Of a DNA stretch of 64,000 bases, positions 50,797-58,866 are shown piece by piece. The first letter of the stretch is position 1, and each line of letters begins with the position of its first letter. A program made the translations under genes and the position numbers. The notes beneath the pieces are model-generated. The model was given only the letters and a program-made list of their open reading frames with translations. It was not told where the DNA came from and did not search any database. This DNA comes from Centipeda felix (GTDB taxonomy: Bacteria > Bacillota > Negativicutes > Selenomonadales > Selenomonadaceae). Location: NCBI RefSeq assembly GCF_900186465.1, contig NZ_LT891959.1, positions 62,001-126,000 on the forward strand, in the 5' to 3' direction.

Positions 50797-52749
50797 TTAT
50801 GTGCCAGGCAGGAATTTGAATCCGTTGCCTATGCCAAACTGCTTGATGACCAGCTGGGAGAGCTTGTCACCCATCATGACGAACAGGAAGCAGACCAGTG
50901 CGAGTTTCAGCAAAATAGCGACCTGAAGGACGTGCTTGGTCTTTTGGATGGAGTTTGATGCCGTCACGACCTTGCGCCAATATCCGCCGCTGCGGTCACC
51001 ATTCCATGCCCCCGCTGCTTTTTCCCAGCTGCCGTTTGCATCATAGAGCTCCAGAAGGTGATGACGCGCCACGGCGGTCTGCACATTCTCCGGCCACGGC
51101 GTCGTTGCCGGCGGGAATTGATCTTCCCATGCGCCGCTGTAGGGTCTCGACTGATACCCCGGAACACTCCAGGCCTCCGAATCATCTGCCCATGGCATCG
51201 GCGGCGGCTCGAATCCTGATCTTTCGCACCAGACATTCCAGTACTCGTAGCTGATCTGATACGCACCGTAGCCCCATCCATCCTGTGAAGGGGTCTGGAA
51301 TGGATGCTCCTGTCCGCCGGTCTCGACACGGCGGATTGCCTCGAGTACCTCATCGATGCCCTCGCGCCCGCCGAAGTTCCCATTGCTGTTCTTCATCGCC
51401 TCTTCCACGGGGACGGTCTGCACATGGATGAGATCATCCACCACCATGTTCGACATGACGGACTGGAGCATCAGAGCAAAGAAGCAGAAGAAAAACAGTT
51501 TGATCGAGGCGCTGAAGATGCCGTTCATGCCGTTCTCTGCATAACGACGTGACCACTTGTGTCCCGCAAACATAAAGTTCGCTAGGCTGAACACGGCAAC
51601 GAAGTAAAACTCGAGGTACGCCAGGATGATCTCAAACGCAAAGAGCAGGAACGAGCCAAAGATGATGAGGAGGAAGATGCTCCCGAACAGTCCCGTGACG
51701 ATTTTGTTGAGCCAGTCAAATCCGCTCGAATCCGTTTCGTTGAGAACGGTAAAAATCGGCTCGATGATCTGTGCGCCCTTTGTCACGAGTGCTGTCGGAT
51801 CGACGAGCATCGCCTTTGTCTGAGTGAGATCTACACCGCCCGTGGCTGCGCCCAGGCTGAGGAAGAGGTCGCGTGATCCGTTGATAAGGAACGCGCCCCA
51901 GTAGGTGATGGTATAAAAGAGCAGAAGATAGAGCAGCATCTTGAGTGCCAGCAGCTTAAAGATGCTGAAGCTCGGCTCTTGTCCTTTCTCCCGATCGACG
52001 CTCATCAGGATGTAGGTGAGCGCGAGATCAATCGTCATGAGGATGCCGATCACGTACTTGATGATGTCCTTGAGGAGATCCACTGCCTTGGTGCATGCGA
52101 GGGCAATGGTATCTATCGCTTTCTTGACGGGCTCCATAAAGGCAAATGCCGCATCCCAGACCATGCGCTTTCCCTGGCGGCTCGCTGCAAGGCCGTCATC
52201 TGTCGCATTGTCCGGAAGCCACGGCGCATACGGATGATAGAGCGCCGGACTGATCGGCGAGTCATTGATCCGTACCTCAAAATGCAGATGCGGTCCCGTC
52301 GATACGCTGGTCGCCCATGCTGGCCCCAGATACCCGATCAGCTGCCCGCGCTGCACATGATTGTCAATGCTCTCCTTGATGGCAGCAGCCGGTAGATACC
52401 CATCATTCGGGTCGAGATCGCCATACCATGTCTGGAACTTGCTTCCGTCAGGCGCGGTATGCTGTAGGATGACATATCCATCAAATGAGTCGTCCTGCAC
52501 TGCGAGAACAACTTCTCCATCCGCAACAGCATAGACAGGCTCATGTGCCTCGCCGCCGATGTCGATGCCGTTATGTCGGCGCACTACCCCCGTGATGGGA
52601 TGTGTACGCCCCGCACTAAAGGGACTGGTCACCTGGATCTCGTGGCCGTGCAGCGGCGCATCCATCATTAAGAGCGCGGCCGCACTCACGGATGTGGATG
52701 ATGCCAATAGGAAAAGGACAAGCAGCAGCAAAATGTATCTCGATCTCAT
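50797..52749 (-). CDS. M23 peptidase - polytopic membrane - lysozyme-like fusion (conjugation)
   Basis: The 650-residue protein begins with a signal sequence (MRSRYILLLLVLFLLASSTS). Residues 35-175 form an M23 endopeptidase with zinc ligands in RRHNGID (His59, Asp63) and GPHLHFEV (His154, His156). A membrane region of five or six helices follows (about 220-440), TrbL/VirB6-like. Next comes a lysozyme-like transglycosylase domain (IRRVETGG to GAWNGDRSGG, about 470-590), then a last helix. It would cut both peptide and glycan bonds of the wall within the secretion channel. Start ATG 52749 fits promoter copy B; a longer frame to 52902 runs through that promoter. Confidence 0.75.
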   Translation of the reverse strand: MRSRYILLLLVLFLLASSTSVSAAALLMMDAPLHGHEIQVTSPFSAGRTHPITGVVRRHNGIDIGGEAHEPVYAVADGEVVLAVQDDSFDGYVILQHTAPDGSKFQTWYGDLDPNDGYLPAAAIKESIDNHVQRGQLIGYLGPAWATSVSTGPHLHFEVRINDSPISPALYHPYAPWLPDNATDDGLAASRQGKRMVWDAAFAFMEPVKKAIDTIALACTKAVDLLKDIIKYVIGILMTIDLALTYILMSVDREKGQEPSFSIFKLLALKMLLYLLLFYTITYWGAFLINGSRDLFLSLGAATGGVDLTQTKAMLVDPTALVTKGAQIIEPIFTVLNETDSSGFDWLNKIVTGLFGSIFLLIIFGSFLLFAFEIILAYLEFYFVAVFSLANFMFAGHKWSRRYAENGMNGIFSASIKLFFFCFFALMLQSVMSNMVVDDLIHVQTVPVEEAMKNSNGNFGGREGIDEVLEAIRRVETGGQEHPFQTPSQDGWGYGAYQISYEYWNVWCERSGFEPPPMPWADDSEAWSVPGYQSRPYSGAWEDQFPPATTPWPENVQTAVARHHLLELYDANGSWEKAAGAWNGDRSGGYWRKVVTASNSIQKTKHVLQVAILLKLALVCFLFVMMGDKLSQLVIKQFGIGNGFKFLPGT

Positions 52750-52780
52750 GCGCGGAATCCTCTCATACAGATATATATTC

Positions 52781-52823
52781 ATAGTACCCCAGAACATCTG
52801 TGAATTTTTCCTATCTTTTTTAC
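52781..52823 (-). promoter_or_regulatory. Island promoter box, copy B
   Basis: On the minus strand GTAAAAAAGATAGGA (52823-52809) is followed after 22 bp by TACTAT (52786-52781). The start near 52774 leaves a 25-nt leader to ATG 52749. Confidence 0.55.
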
Positions 52824-52833
52824 ACTTCAACGG

Positions 52834-52860
52834 AAAAGCAACTATATACAGTTGCTTTTT
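52834..52860. repeat. Hairpin between divergent promoters
   Basis: AAAAGCAACT (52834-52843) and AGTTGCTTTT (52850-52859) pair around ATATAC. It overlaps the -35 of the HicB-like gene and lies beside promoter box B, so it may be an operator as well as a terminator-like hairpin. Confidence 0.5.
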
Positions 52861-52879
52861 GTATAGGGCGCGGTATAAT
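52852..52879 (+). promoter_or_regulatory. Promoter of the HicB-like gene
   Basis: TTGCTT (52852-52857) and TATAAT (52874-52879) are 16 bp apart. The -35 lies inside the right arm of the hairpin at 52834-52860. Confidence 0.6.
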
Positions 52880-52901
52880 GAAAGAAGGAGTGAGGTGGAC
52901 A

Positions 52902-53267
52902 ATGAAGAATATATTACGGTACAGAGAGTATGTCGGCTCGATAGAGATCAACGAACACGAGGGCTTCCTCTATGGGCGTGTGCTTGGGATCCAGGAGAAG
53001 CTCACATACCGGGCAGAACGCGCGGACGAACTGGTCAGACGGTTTCGTGCAGAGATCGATGCGTATCTTGACCGCTGTGCACGGGAAAACGATACGCCGG
53101 AGATTCCGTATAAGGGTACCTTTAATATCCGTATCACACCTGCACTCCACCGAGCACTTGCGCTCCACGCTGCACAAACAGGGTTGAGCCTAAACCATCT
53201 GGTTGAGAATATCCTCACGGCCTATGAGCCGCTCTATGAGTCACCAAAGGATACATCAATACGATAA
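52902..53267 (+). CDS. HicB-family antitoxin-like protein
   Basis: The 121-residue protein has the HicB RNase-H-like part (YREYVGSIEINEHEGFLYG, then ADELVRRFRAEIDAYLD) and a C-terminal ribbon-helix-helix (FNIRITPALHRALALHAA, then SLNHLVENIL). HicB proteins neutralise HicA mRNA interferases and repress their own operon. No HicA-sized gene is next to it, so it is an orphan and may act as a regulator. ATG 52902 was chosen with GAGGTGG upstream. Confidence 0.8.
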   Translation: MKNILRYREYVGSIEINEHEGFLYGRVLGIQEKLTYRAERADELVRRFRAEIDAYLDRCARENDTPEIPYKGTFNIRITPALHRALALHAAQTGLSLNHLVENILTAYEPLYESPKDTSIR

Positions 53268-53281
53268 GGAGAGTGATTTCC

Positions 53282-53677
53282 ATGGGAATTTTGTCCAGCC
53301 TGAAACAGTGGAACGATGAGTGCAACGAACGGGGAAAAATCATTGAACAGCAAGAGGCTGAAAAACGTCGCCTGAAGTGGAAACAGGAAATAGAGGATTA
53401 TATCGACAGCTATCCCAATACAGCACACGTTATCAAGCATCTACTCGATGTATTCGCTGAATGCGACTTAGATATACTCATTAAAGGGCAAGCCCCTAAA
53501 ATATCCGCAATGCTCGGAGAAATCTACCGCAATCAAGCCGATGTTTCGCGTTTACACGAACTGGAAGGACGATATGAGGAACTAAAAGAGCGGTATGACG
53601 AGCTCAAAAAAGAATACGATAGGCAAAGCGAACTCATTGCAGAAATTGCAAGGAAGAGCGCCCCTCTAACGAGATAA
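53282..53677 (+). CDS. Hypothetical coiled-coil protein
   Basis: The 131-residue protein has two charged helical parts (GKIIEQQEAEKRRLKWKQEI and LEGRYEELKERYDELKKEYD) around a short hydrophobic segment (HVIKHLLDVFAECDLDIL). No domain was recognised. ATG 53282 has AAGGAG 10 nt upstream, overlapping the HicB stop, so the two genes are one operon ending at the terminator at 53676. Confidence 0.6.
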   Translation: MGILSSLKQWNDECNERGKIIEQQEAEKRRLKWKQEIEDYIDSYPNTAHVIKHLLDVFAECDLDILIKGQAPKISAMLGEIYRNQADVSRLHELEGRYEELKERYDELKKEYDRQSELIAEIARKSAPLTR

Positions 53678-53721
53678 AAAATGCTTCTCCATCCACCAAC
53701 TGGATCGAGAAGCATTTTTTT
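53676..53721. terminator. Bidirectional terminator
   Basis: AATGCTTCTC and GAGAAGCATT with an inner ATCC/GGAT pair form a stem flanked by A5 on the left and T7 on the right. It serves the hypothetical gene (+) and trbL (-). Confidence 0.9.
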
Positions 53722-55444
53722 ATTTGATCGGTGAGATTTTCGAAATATCTCTTGCAACATCATTCGCGACAGTTGCCGCACCGCGTGCCACTGTTGCTAT
53801 GCCGCTGCCCGCGCTTTTTACCCCGTTCTTTGCGCTCTGTGCGATGCTTTTCCCACCGCTTACGGCAAGTCCCGTTGCCGTAGGTGCTTGTTGATTGGCG
53901 CCTACTCCAAAGTATTTTTGTGCTGCCTCAATTCCCGCCTTCGTGGACTTGCCAACCATAGAGTCTCTTGCATAGTGCCCCATACCTCGTCCGGCAGCAG
54001 ACATCATCATGCCAGCCCCAGTATTCATGGCATTCGCGCCAGCGCGTGCGAGACCAGCTATGCCACCGCCACCTTGTCCATATCCCGACACCGCAGATTT
54101 TGCCATATTGCCCGCAACACTTGTTCCGCCAGATGCGATCGCTGCACCGGCAGCGACACCGGCGGAGGTCACATTCTTCGCGGTCTGTGTCATGCTCGCA
54201 CCGTTGAGCGAGGGAGAGCCGCTGAGAAGCCCCTGCACCAAGTCGGGGATCTTCTTGATGAGGAGATACAGCAGAAGACTCACGACAACGGCCTGTATGA
54301 GGACGGGCATATTGCCGATGATACCGCCCTTAGAGGGATCCTGTGCGATCTTTGCAAATTCATCACAGTAGTCCGTGAGGATCCTGCTGCTCATTGCCGT
54401 GAGAAAGGAGATGACAGCGACCTTGATCGCTAGGTTGAACATGGCACCCAGAGCCCGTTCAAAGAGGAACTTCGTCTGCGGAAGCGCAGCGAACGGAATC
54501 AGTGGAATAGTGATCATCGCCATGGTGAAGAACTCAATCTTTGCCATGAGCATCTCAATCCCTGCCAGGACGAGCAGGATGAACATGATGACAAGGCAGA
54601 GGATGGTAAACAGCCCGGAGATCGGCGACCAGATCGAGAATGCCTCCTGTGCTGCACCGTACCCCGTTGTGAACATCGTGACCGCATTTGCAATGAGTGA
54701 GCCGGAGCCCATCCCCTCACTGTAGCCACCCGCGTGATACCCGATCGCCTGGAAGCCGCTGCACAGGCTGCCCATAATATCAATCCCGTGGCCGTACCAG
54801 TTCAGGATGAGGAAGAGATAGAGCCCTGTCTCGAGGAGTGTCTGGACGAGGAATTTCATCTTATCGCCGCTGATGAGATCGAGGGAGATCTTCACGGAGG
54901 CGGAGATTGCCGTCAAGACGATGAGAAGTTTCGCAGCGACAGGCATGATGCTGACTGCGCCGGACTTCGTATAGTCGATATAGGTGCGTGTAAATGGCTG
55001 GAGGAAGTCATACCATTTGCTGTCCTCGTTCGCAGTGACGTGCATCCGGTACTCGAACGGTGTCTGATCTGCGCCGCCGAAGTTCCCGCCGAACGCACTC
55101 ATGAGCACCGTGCCGAAGTTGAGCGCAAGCCCGATGCCGAGGATGATGTTCCATGTGGTCTTGTTGGCCGTCTCGACGTTAAAGGCAATCATGATGCCCG
55201 CGAGTGCAATCATGATGGTCGATATGATCCGCGCAACGGTAAACATTCCGTTCGCCATGGTAGTGAGGTTGTTCTGGAAGGCGTTGTCGCCGCCCTTTAG
55301 ACCGATGTCCGAGCTAAAGCTCGCGGCGGCGGACGCTGTTGTGCTGTCCGCCAGGACGAGAACGGCGACGAGGACAAAGATGCCGAGCGGCAGAACATGC
55401 CGCAGCGTCTCAGTGCATCGGTGCATATCCACCACTCCATTCAT
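53720..55444 (-). CDS. trbL: TrbL/VirB6-type conjugal transfer membrane protein
   Basis: The 574-residue protein starts with a signal sequence and has about seven membrane helices (for instance VARIISTIMIALAGIMIAF and LFTILCLVIMFILLVLAGIE), as in TrbL/VirB6 inner-membrane channel proteins. A long glycine- and alanine-rich hydrophilic tail follows (about 410-574). Its ATG overlaps the trbJ stop by 4 nt (ATGA). The pair trbJ-trbL is typical of P-type conjugation systems. Confidence 0.8.
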   Translation of the reverse strand: MNGVVDMHRCTETLRHVLPLGIFVLVAVLVLADSTTASAAASFSSDIGLKGGDNAFQNNLTTMANGMFTVARIISTIMIALAGIMIAFNVETANKTTWNIILGIGLALNFGTVLMSAFGGNFGGADQTPFEYRMHVTANEDSKWYDFLQPFTRTYIDYTKSGAVSIMPVAAKLLIVLTAISASVKISLDLISGDKMKFLVQTLLETGLYLFLILNWYGHGIDIMGSLCSGFQAIGYHAGGYSEGMGSGSLIANAVTMFTTGYGAAQEAFSIWSPISGLFTILCLVIMFILLVLAGIEMLMAKIEFFTMAMITIPLIPFAALPQTKFLFERALGAMFNLAIKVAVISFLTAMSSRILTDYCDEFAKIAQDPSKGGIIGNMPVLIQAVVVSLLLYLLIKKIPDLVQGLLSGSPSLNGASMTQTAKNVTSAGVAAGAAIASGGTSVAGNMAKSAVSGYGQGGGGIAGLARAGANAMNTGAGMMMSAAGRGMGHYARDSMVGKSTKAGIEAAQKYFGVGANQQAPTATGLAVSGGKSIAQSAKNGVKSAGSGIATVARGAATVANDVARDISKISPIK

Positions 55445-56235
55445 TGCTGTGCCTTGATGCTTGCAAGAGCCGCCTTACCTGCGGCAAGATTGCGCTGTGC
55501 CGCCTGTTGCTCATTCGACTCAATGGTCGCGCGGCGCAGGTTCTCTGCCTGGTAGTGCGATGCCTCAGCGGCAACGGCGTTGCTATACATCTTCGTCATC
55601 TGGAGCAGTGCCAGCACGCTGTTGGCGTTGATGGCGTTGCCCGACTGCATGACCTGCATGGTTCCCTCCGCCTGATTCGACGCATTCAGGGCTTCCTGCG
55701 TGGACTTTGCGATCTCGAGGTTTGCCTGCTGCGTGTTCTGGGCGGACTGTGCTGCATCCTTGAATGTGGCCGCGAGTGTCTCCTCCCGTCGGCGTTCGTT
55801 CAGGATGCCTGTGGCGACAGTCGTGTTGCCGTTGAGGATGGACTGCAGATCGCCAAGACGCTCACGCCAGACGGTATCGAGAGGATTCGGATTCGTCCTG
55901 CCCTTTTTGTCGCCCCAAATCTTGCCGAGCACGCCCTCCTGCCCCATCTTCTCGTCAAAGATCTGTTTCTGCTGTGCACCCTGCATCTGTGCATACTTTT
56001 CGATCTCTGCGCTGCTGATCTTCTTGGAGTTGAGGATCATGAGTGCCAGTTCCTTCTCCTCGGTCGAGAGGATCTTAGCCGTCTGGATGGCCGTTTTGAT
56101 CGCTTCCTCGATGTTCTTTTGGTCAATGACTGCAATCGCCGCCTCGCTGTGATGCCCTGCCGGGATCATGGCGAGCAGCGAGGCAGAGATGCCGAATGCG
56201 ACACCGACGGCAACAGCTGTTTTTCTGATGGTCAT
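55441..56235 (-). CDS. trbJ: TrbJ/VirB5-like conjugal transfer protein
   Basis: The 264-residue protein has a signal peptide (RKTAVAVGVAFGISASLLAM) and a long helical periplasmic region rich in Gln, Ala and Asn (DAAQSAQNTQQANLEIAKST, then LLQMTKMYSNAVAAEAS). This is the TrbJ pattern of a pilus-tip or channel component. ATG 56235 has AAAGGAG about 9 nt upstream; a longer frame to 56268 passes that site. It is the first gene of the trbJ-trbL unit under promoter copy C. Confidence 0.75.
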   Translation of the reverse strand: MTIRKTAVAVGVAFGISASLLAMIPAGHHSEAAIAVIDQKNIEEAIKTAIQTAKILSTEEKELALMILNSKKISSAEIEKYAQMQGAQQKQIFDEKMGQEGVLGKIWGDKKGRTNPNPLDTVWRERLGDLQSILNGNTTVATGILNERRREETLAATFKDAAQSAQNTQQANLEIAKSTQEALNASNQAEGTMQVMQSGNAINANSVLALLQMTKMYSNAVAAEASHYQAENLRRATIESNEQQAAQRNLAAGKAALASIKAQQ

Positions 56236-56273
56236 GGTAAACACTCCTTTTTGACAATTCTCCTCCATAATCT

Positions 56274-56316
56274 ATGGTAATGGAAATTTTTGCCGAAAAA
56301 TCCTATCTTTTTGTAT
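56274..56316 (-). promoter_or_regulatory. Island promoter box, copy C (trbJ-trbL)
   Basis: On the minus strand ATACAAAAAGATAGGA (56316-56301) is followed after 21 bp by TACCAT (56279-56274), a poor -10, leaving a leader of about 30 nt. The box itself is an exact GATAGGA. Confidence 0.5.
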
Positions 56317-56323
56317 TTTGAAG

Positions 56324-56716
56324 TTAATTGGGCAGTTCTTTTGTCATCTGCATCATTTTTCCCTGGTCGATGATGTGAAAAAACGGCTCACGCATCAGGA
56401 TGAAAATGCGCTCATGGTCACTTCCCTTGTCGATCAGTAGACGATTCTCCTGCATCTCAACGCTGTGCCCCGGCTCGTGCATCAGCGAGAGGAGGTCGAC
56501 GGTGGACGCGACACTGTACGTTTCGATCACTTCCTTGACGGCAATTTCGTTTTTTGCTGCATAATAGAGGTTGAGCGTGACGAATAGAAGCAGTGCATTG
56601 ACGAGAAGCAGCAGTTTTGTGAGTGTCCGCACGCCATCGCCGTGGCAGCGCGTGTAGATCCAGCCGCCGATGATGAGGACAAGCAGGGAAATACCTGCGG
56701 TTTGGATTAGATTCAT
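56324..56716 (-). CDS. Hypothetical membrane protein of the island
   Basis: The 130-residue protein has two N-terminal membrane helices (GISLLVLIIGGWIYT and LTKLLLLVNALLLFVTLNLY) and a soluble C-terminal part without recognised domain. ATG 56716 has GGGAGGGAG just upstream and follows the transglycosylase gene by 11 nt, so they share a transcript. It may be a small channel component by context. Confidence 0.65.
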   Translation of the reverse strand: MNLIQTAGISLLVLIIGGWIYTRCHGDGVRTLTKLLLLVNALLLFVTLNLYYAAKNEIAVKEVIETYSVASTVDLLSLMHEPGHSVEMQENRLLIDKGSDHERIFILMREPFFHIIDQGKMMQMTKELPN

Positions 56717-56727
56717 AGCTCCCTCCC

Positions 56728-57270
56728 TCACCCGTATTGATACATCTGATAGAGGTTCATGTAGGCACGATGTACTTTGGCCACATAGTCAATCGTCTCC
56801 TGGTACGGCGGTACTCCACCGTACTGGTAGACGGCAGCACTGCCGGCGTTGTAGGCGGCGACGGCCGTACTTACGCCGTATTCGCCGAGCCCGCCGAAGT
56901 TGTCGAGCTGTGTGCGCAGGTAGATCGTTCCGCCGAGGATGTTGCCGAGCGGATCATAGGGATTCACACCGATGCCGGCCGCCGTAGCGGGCATGAGCTG
57001 CATGAGTCCAATCGCACCGGCAGGGCTGCCCGCTCCCAGGTAGAAGTGGGATTCCGTCTCCATGACGGCCGTGATGAGGAGTGGATCGACGTTGTAGCTT
57101 GCCGAAGCGTACAAGATGGCATTCGTGATCCAGTCGCACTGCGCCGTGTCACCATTATAGAAGCTGGCATCGGTATAGATGACGCTGTAGAGGTCGGCGG
57201 CTTCTCCCCTGCCCGGCAGGAGGACGCTCAGTGAGAGCGCACAAAGGACAAATAATCTGATATAGTGCAT
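56728..57270 (-). CDS. Lytic transglycosylase (conjugation-type, SLT domain)
   Basis: The 180-residue exported enzyme has a signal peptide (MHYIRLFVLCALSLSVLLPG) and an SLT domain with the catalytic Glu in AVMETESHF, then GAIGLMQLMPATAAG and AVAAYNAGSAAV. It opens peptidoglycan locally for the secretion channel, like VirB1. GGAAGGAG lies 6 nt before the ATG. It is the first gene behind promoter copy D. Confidence 0.88.
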   Translation of the reverse strand: MHYIRLFVLCALSLSVLLPGRGEAADLYSVIYTDASFYNGDTAQCDWITNAILYASASYNVDPLLITAVMETESHFYLGAGSPAGAIGLMQLMPATAAGIGVNPYDPLGNILGGTIYLRTQLDNFGGLGEYGVSTAVAAYNAGSAAVYQYGGVPPYQETIDYVAKVHRAYMNLYQMYQYG

Positions 57271-57299
57271 AGCATTCTCCTTCCTCGTCTGTTCTTTTT

Positions 57300-57341
57300 A
57301 GTATAAACGACAGGAAAGGGAAAAAATCCGCTCTTTTGCAC
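57300..57341 (-). promoter_or_regulatory. Island promoter box, copy D (transglycosylase unit)
   Basis: On the minus strand GTGCAAAAGAGCGGA (57341-57327) is followed after 21 bp by TATACT (57305-57300). Two bases differ from GATAGGA, yet spacing and flanks (T-run then CC and CCTGTC) match copy A. Confidence 0.5.
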
Positions 57342-57343
57342 AC

Positions 57344-57380
57344 ATAAAAAGAACTTGCCGTCATGACAAGTTCTTTTTAT
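57344..57380. terminator. Bidirectional terminator
   Basis: ATAAAAAGAACTTG (57344-57357) and CAAGTTCTTTTTAT (57367-57380) pair perfectly around 9 nt. It ends the DUF3990 gene group on the minus strand. Confidence 0.85.
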
Positions 57381-57458
57381 GTATCTATACTGCGGTCAGC
57401 GTGTGTACGCTGCTTGTGGTGTATGCGTATGGTTCTTTGTTTGCGGATGCGCGCCCTT

Positions 57459-57896
57459 TTAGCACATCCATTCGTCCATGATCTCGACGAATTTGCGGAT
57501 GTCGGCTTCATGTAGCGGATAGTAGCTGCGCTCAATCCGCTCCATCGGGACGGCAGCGAGAATTGTCTCAAAAGGGATGCAGCGCAGCCACTGATAATAG
57601 GCAAGTGCCCATCCTGCCCAATATGCGGGTGTTTTCTCCGCATAGAGAGCCGCCGGATAGGGAGGTTTTTCTATGTCCAACTCCCACAGGCAGTCCCAAA
57701 GCAGTTCGCAGCCGGTGCGCCCGGCAACATAGCGGGGGTTCCCTTTGCTAAATTGATCGGCCACACCGGAGTCCACGAAGTACTCTGCCGCCTTCCCGAT
57801 GGGGATATGGCAGGTGTTGACGGCGTAGTCAAACATGTTGCCAAGATTCACCTGTGCGTCCGCGATATAGAGGTCTGAGTAGGATCTCGTCGTCAT
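57459..57896 (-). CDS. Conserved hypothetical partner of the DUF3990 gene
   Basis: The 145-residue protein starts MTTRSYSDLYIADAQVNLG and has FVDSGVADQF, GNPRYVAGRTG and YWAGWALAYYQWL. The reader recalls similar proteins next to DUF3990 and Fic genes in Clostridia, but no domain name can be given. Its first 68 nt overlap the end of the DUF3990 gene in another frame, which indicates tight coupling. It may be the antitoxin or a third component. Confidence 0.65.
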   Translation of the reverse strand: MTTRSYSDLYIADAQVNLGNMFDYAVNTCHIPIGKAAEYFVDSGVADQFSKGNPRYVAGRTGCELLWDCLWELDIEKPPYPAALYAEKTPAYWAGWALAYYQWLRCIPFETILAAVPMERIERSYYPLHEADIRKFVEIMDEWMC

Positions 57897-58788
57897 TCCT
57901 GATGCCCTCCTGAATGATACGCTCGATGGTCAGCTTGTTGGGAACGCGGATCTGTCCCCTGAGAGAACGTCGGTAGTCGTCACGCGCACGTACATCACGC
58001 TCCATATATAAACGGATGTATTTCTGCGCTGTCCGGTAGGCACGTTTGAATGTAAGCCGCTCAAATGCCTGCTCCGATTTTATCGCAACCTGCTCCCCCA
58101 GTTTTCCGAGATGCATTGCTGCACTGAGTTTGTCCAGACTGATGCGGTTCTGCAAAAAATCCGTTGCATACTGAAAGTATGAATCGTCCGCACGATACCC
58201 AACCACAACATCAGCCCGTGACAGGTCTACCGCAAAGTTTTGGATGAGATACTCCCGCGCATCGTCACTGTCATCGTCCAGATTGTTCGGCTGGCGGTGC
58301 TGCAATAGTGTCCCAATCCAGTTAAGCGTATGGTACTGCTCTGAATTTAAGTTGACAATGTGCAGCCCATCTATTTTTAATGTGTAGCCTGAGACGACAC
58401 CGCTCCCCCCACGCTGGCAAGACCACTCTTTCGCAAGTTCCATATCCTCTGTACAGTAAAAGCACTTGCCGAAATCGTTTGCCTCACGGCACTTCGACAG
58501 GCTTGGCCAACCGATGGCATCACGAGCGCCGTGAAAGAGAATAATTTGTCGCTGCGTGATCCGCGCAGGAAGAAACGCCTCGTGAAGATAATGCGCTTTA
58601 AGATATGCGCACGTTCCAGATGATATCTTTCCCGTATCGAGGGTGCATTCGATACTGCCTTTCAGCTCGTGTTGCGCCTTGGGGATCAGCGCGGCCTGTC
58701 CCACAGATTCAAGGGCAGTGATTTTCTCCCGAATTTCCTGCGGCATCTGCTCTTCTGCGTAAATATCCGCTGCATTCTCGTTGCGCAT
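57829..58788 (-). CDS. DUF3990 protein (ADP-ribosyltransferase-like, putative toxin)
   Basis: The 319-residue protein matches the DUF3990 plan. It has LFHGARDAIGWPSL (about residues 84-97), NDFGKCFYCTEDMELAKEW (about 104-122), SGYTLKIDGL and VVVGYRADDSYF (about 195-206). The family is thought to be ADP-ribosyltransferase-like and is found with toxin-antitoxin genes. The ATG at 58788 is preceded by AAAGGAAAG. The C-terminal 80 residues are basic and unassigned. Confidence 0.75.
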   Translation of the reverse strand: MRNENAADIYAEEQMPQEIREKITALESVGQAALIPKAQHELKGSIECTLDTGKISSGTCAYLKAHYLHEAFLPARITQRQIILFHGARDAIGWPSLSKCREANDFGKCFYCTEDMELAKEWSCQRGGSGVVSGYTLKIDGLHIVNLNSEQYHTLNWIGTLLQHRQPNNLDDDSDDAREYLIQNFAVDLSRADVVVGYRADDSYFQYATDFLQNRISLDKLSAAMHLGKLGEQVAIKSEQAFERLTFKRAYRTAQKYIRLYMERDVRARDDYRRSLRGQIRVPNKLTIERIIQEGIRNDDEILLRPLYRGRTGESWQHV

Positions 58789-58866
58789 GGACTTTCCTTT
58801 CCTCAACGAACGGCCGCATCATGGGCGTGACGCAAAATCGCGGATGATCCCATGTTTTGACAAGCT

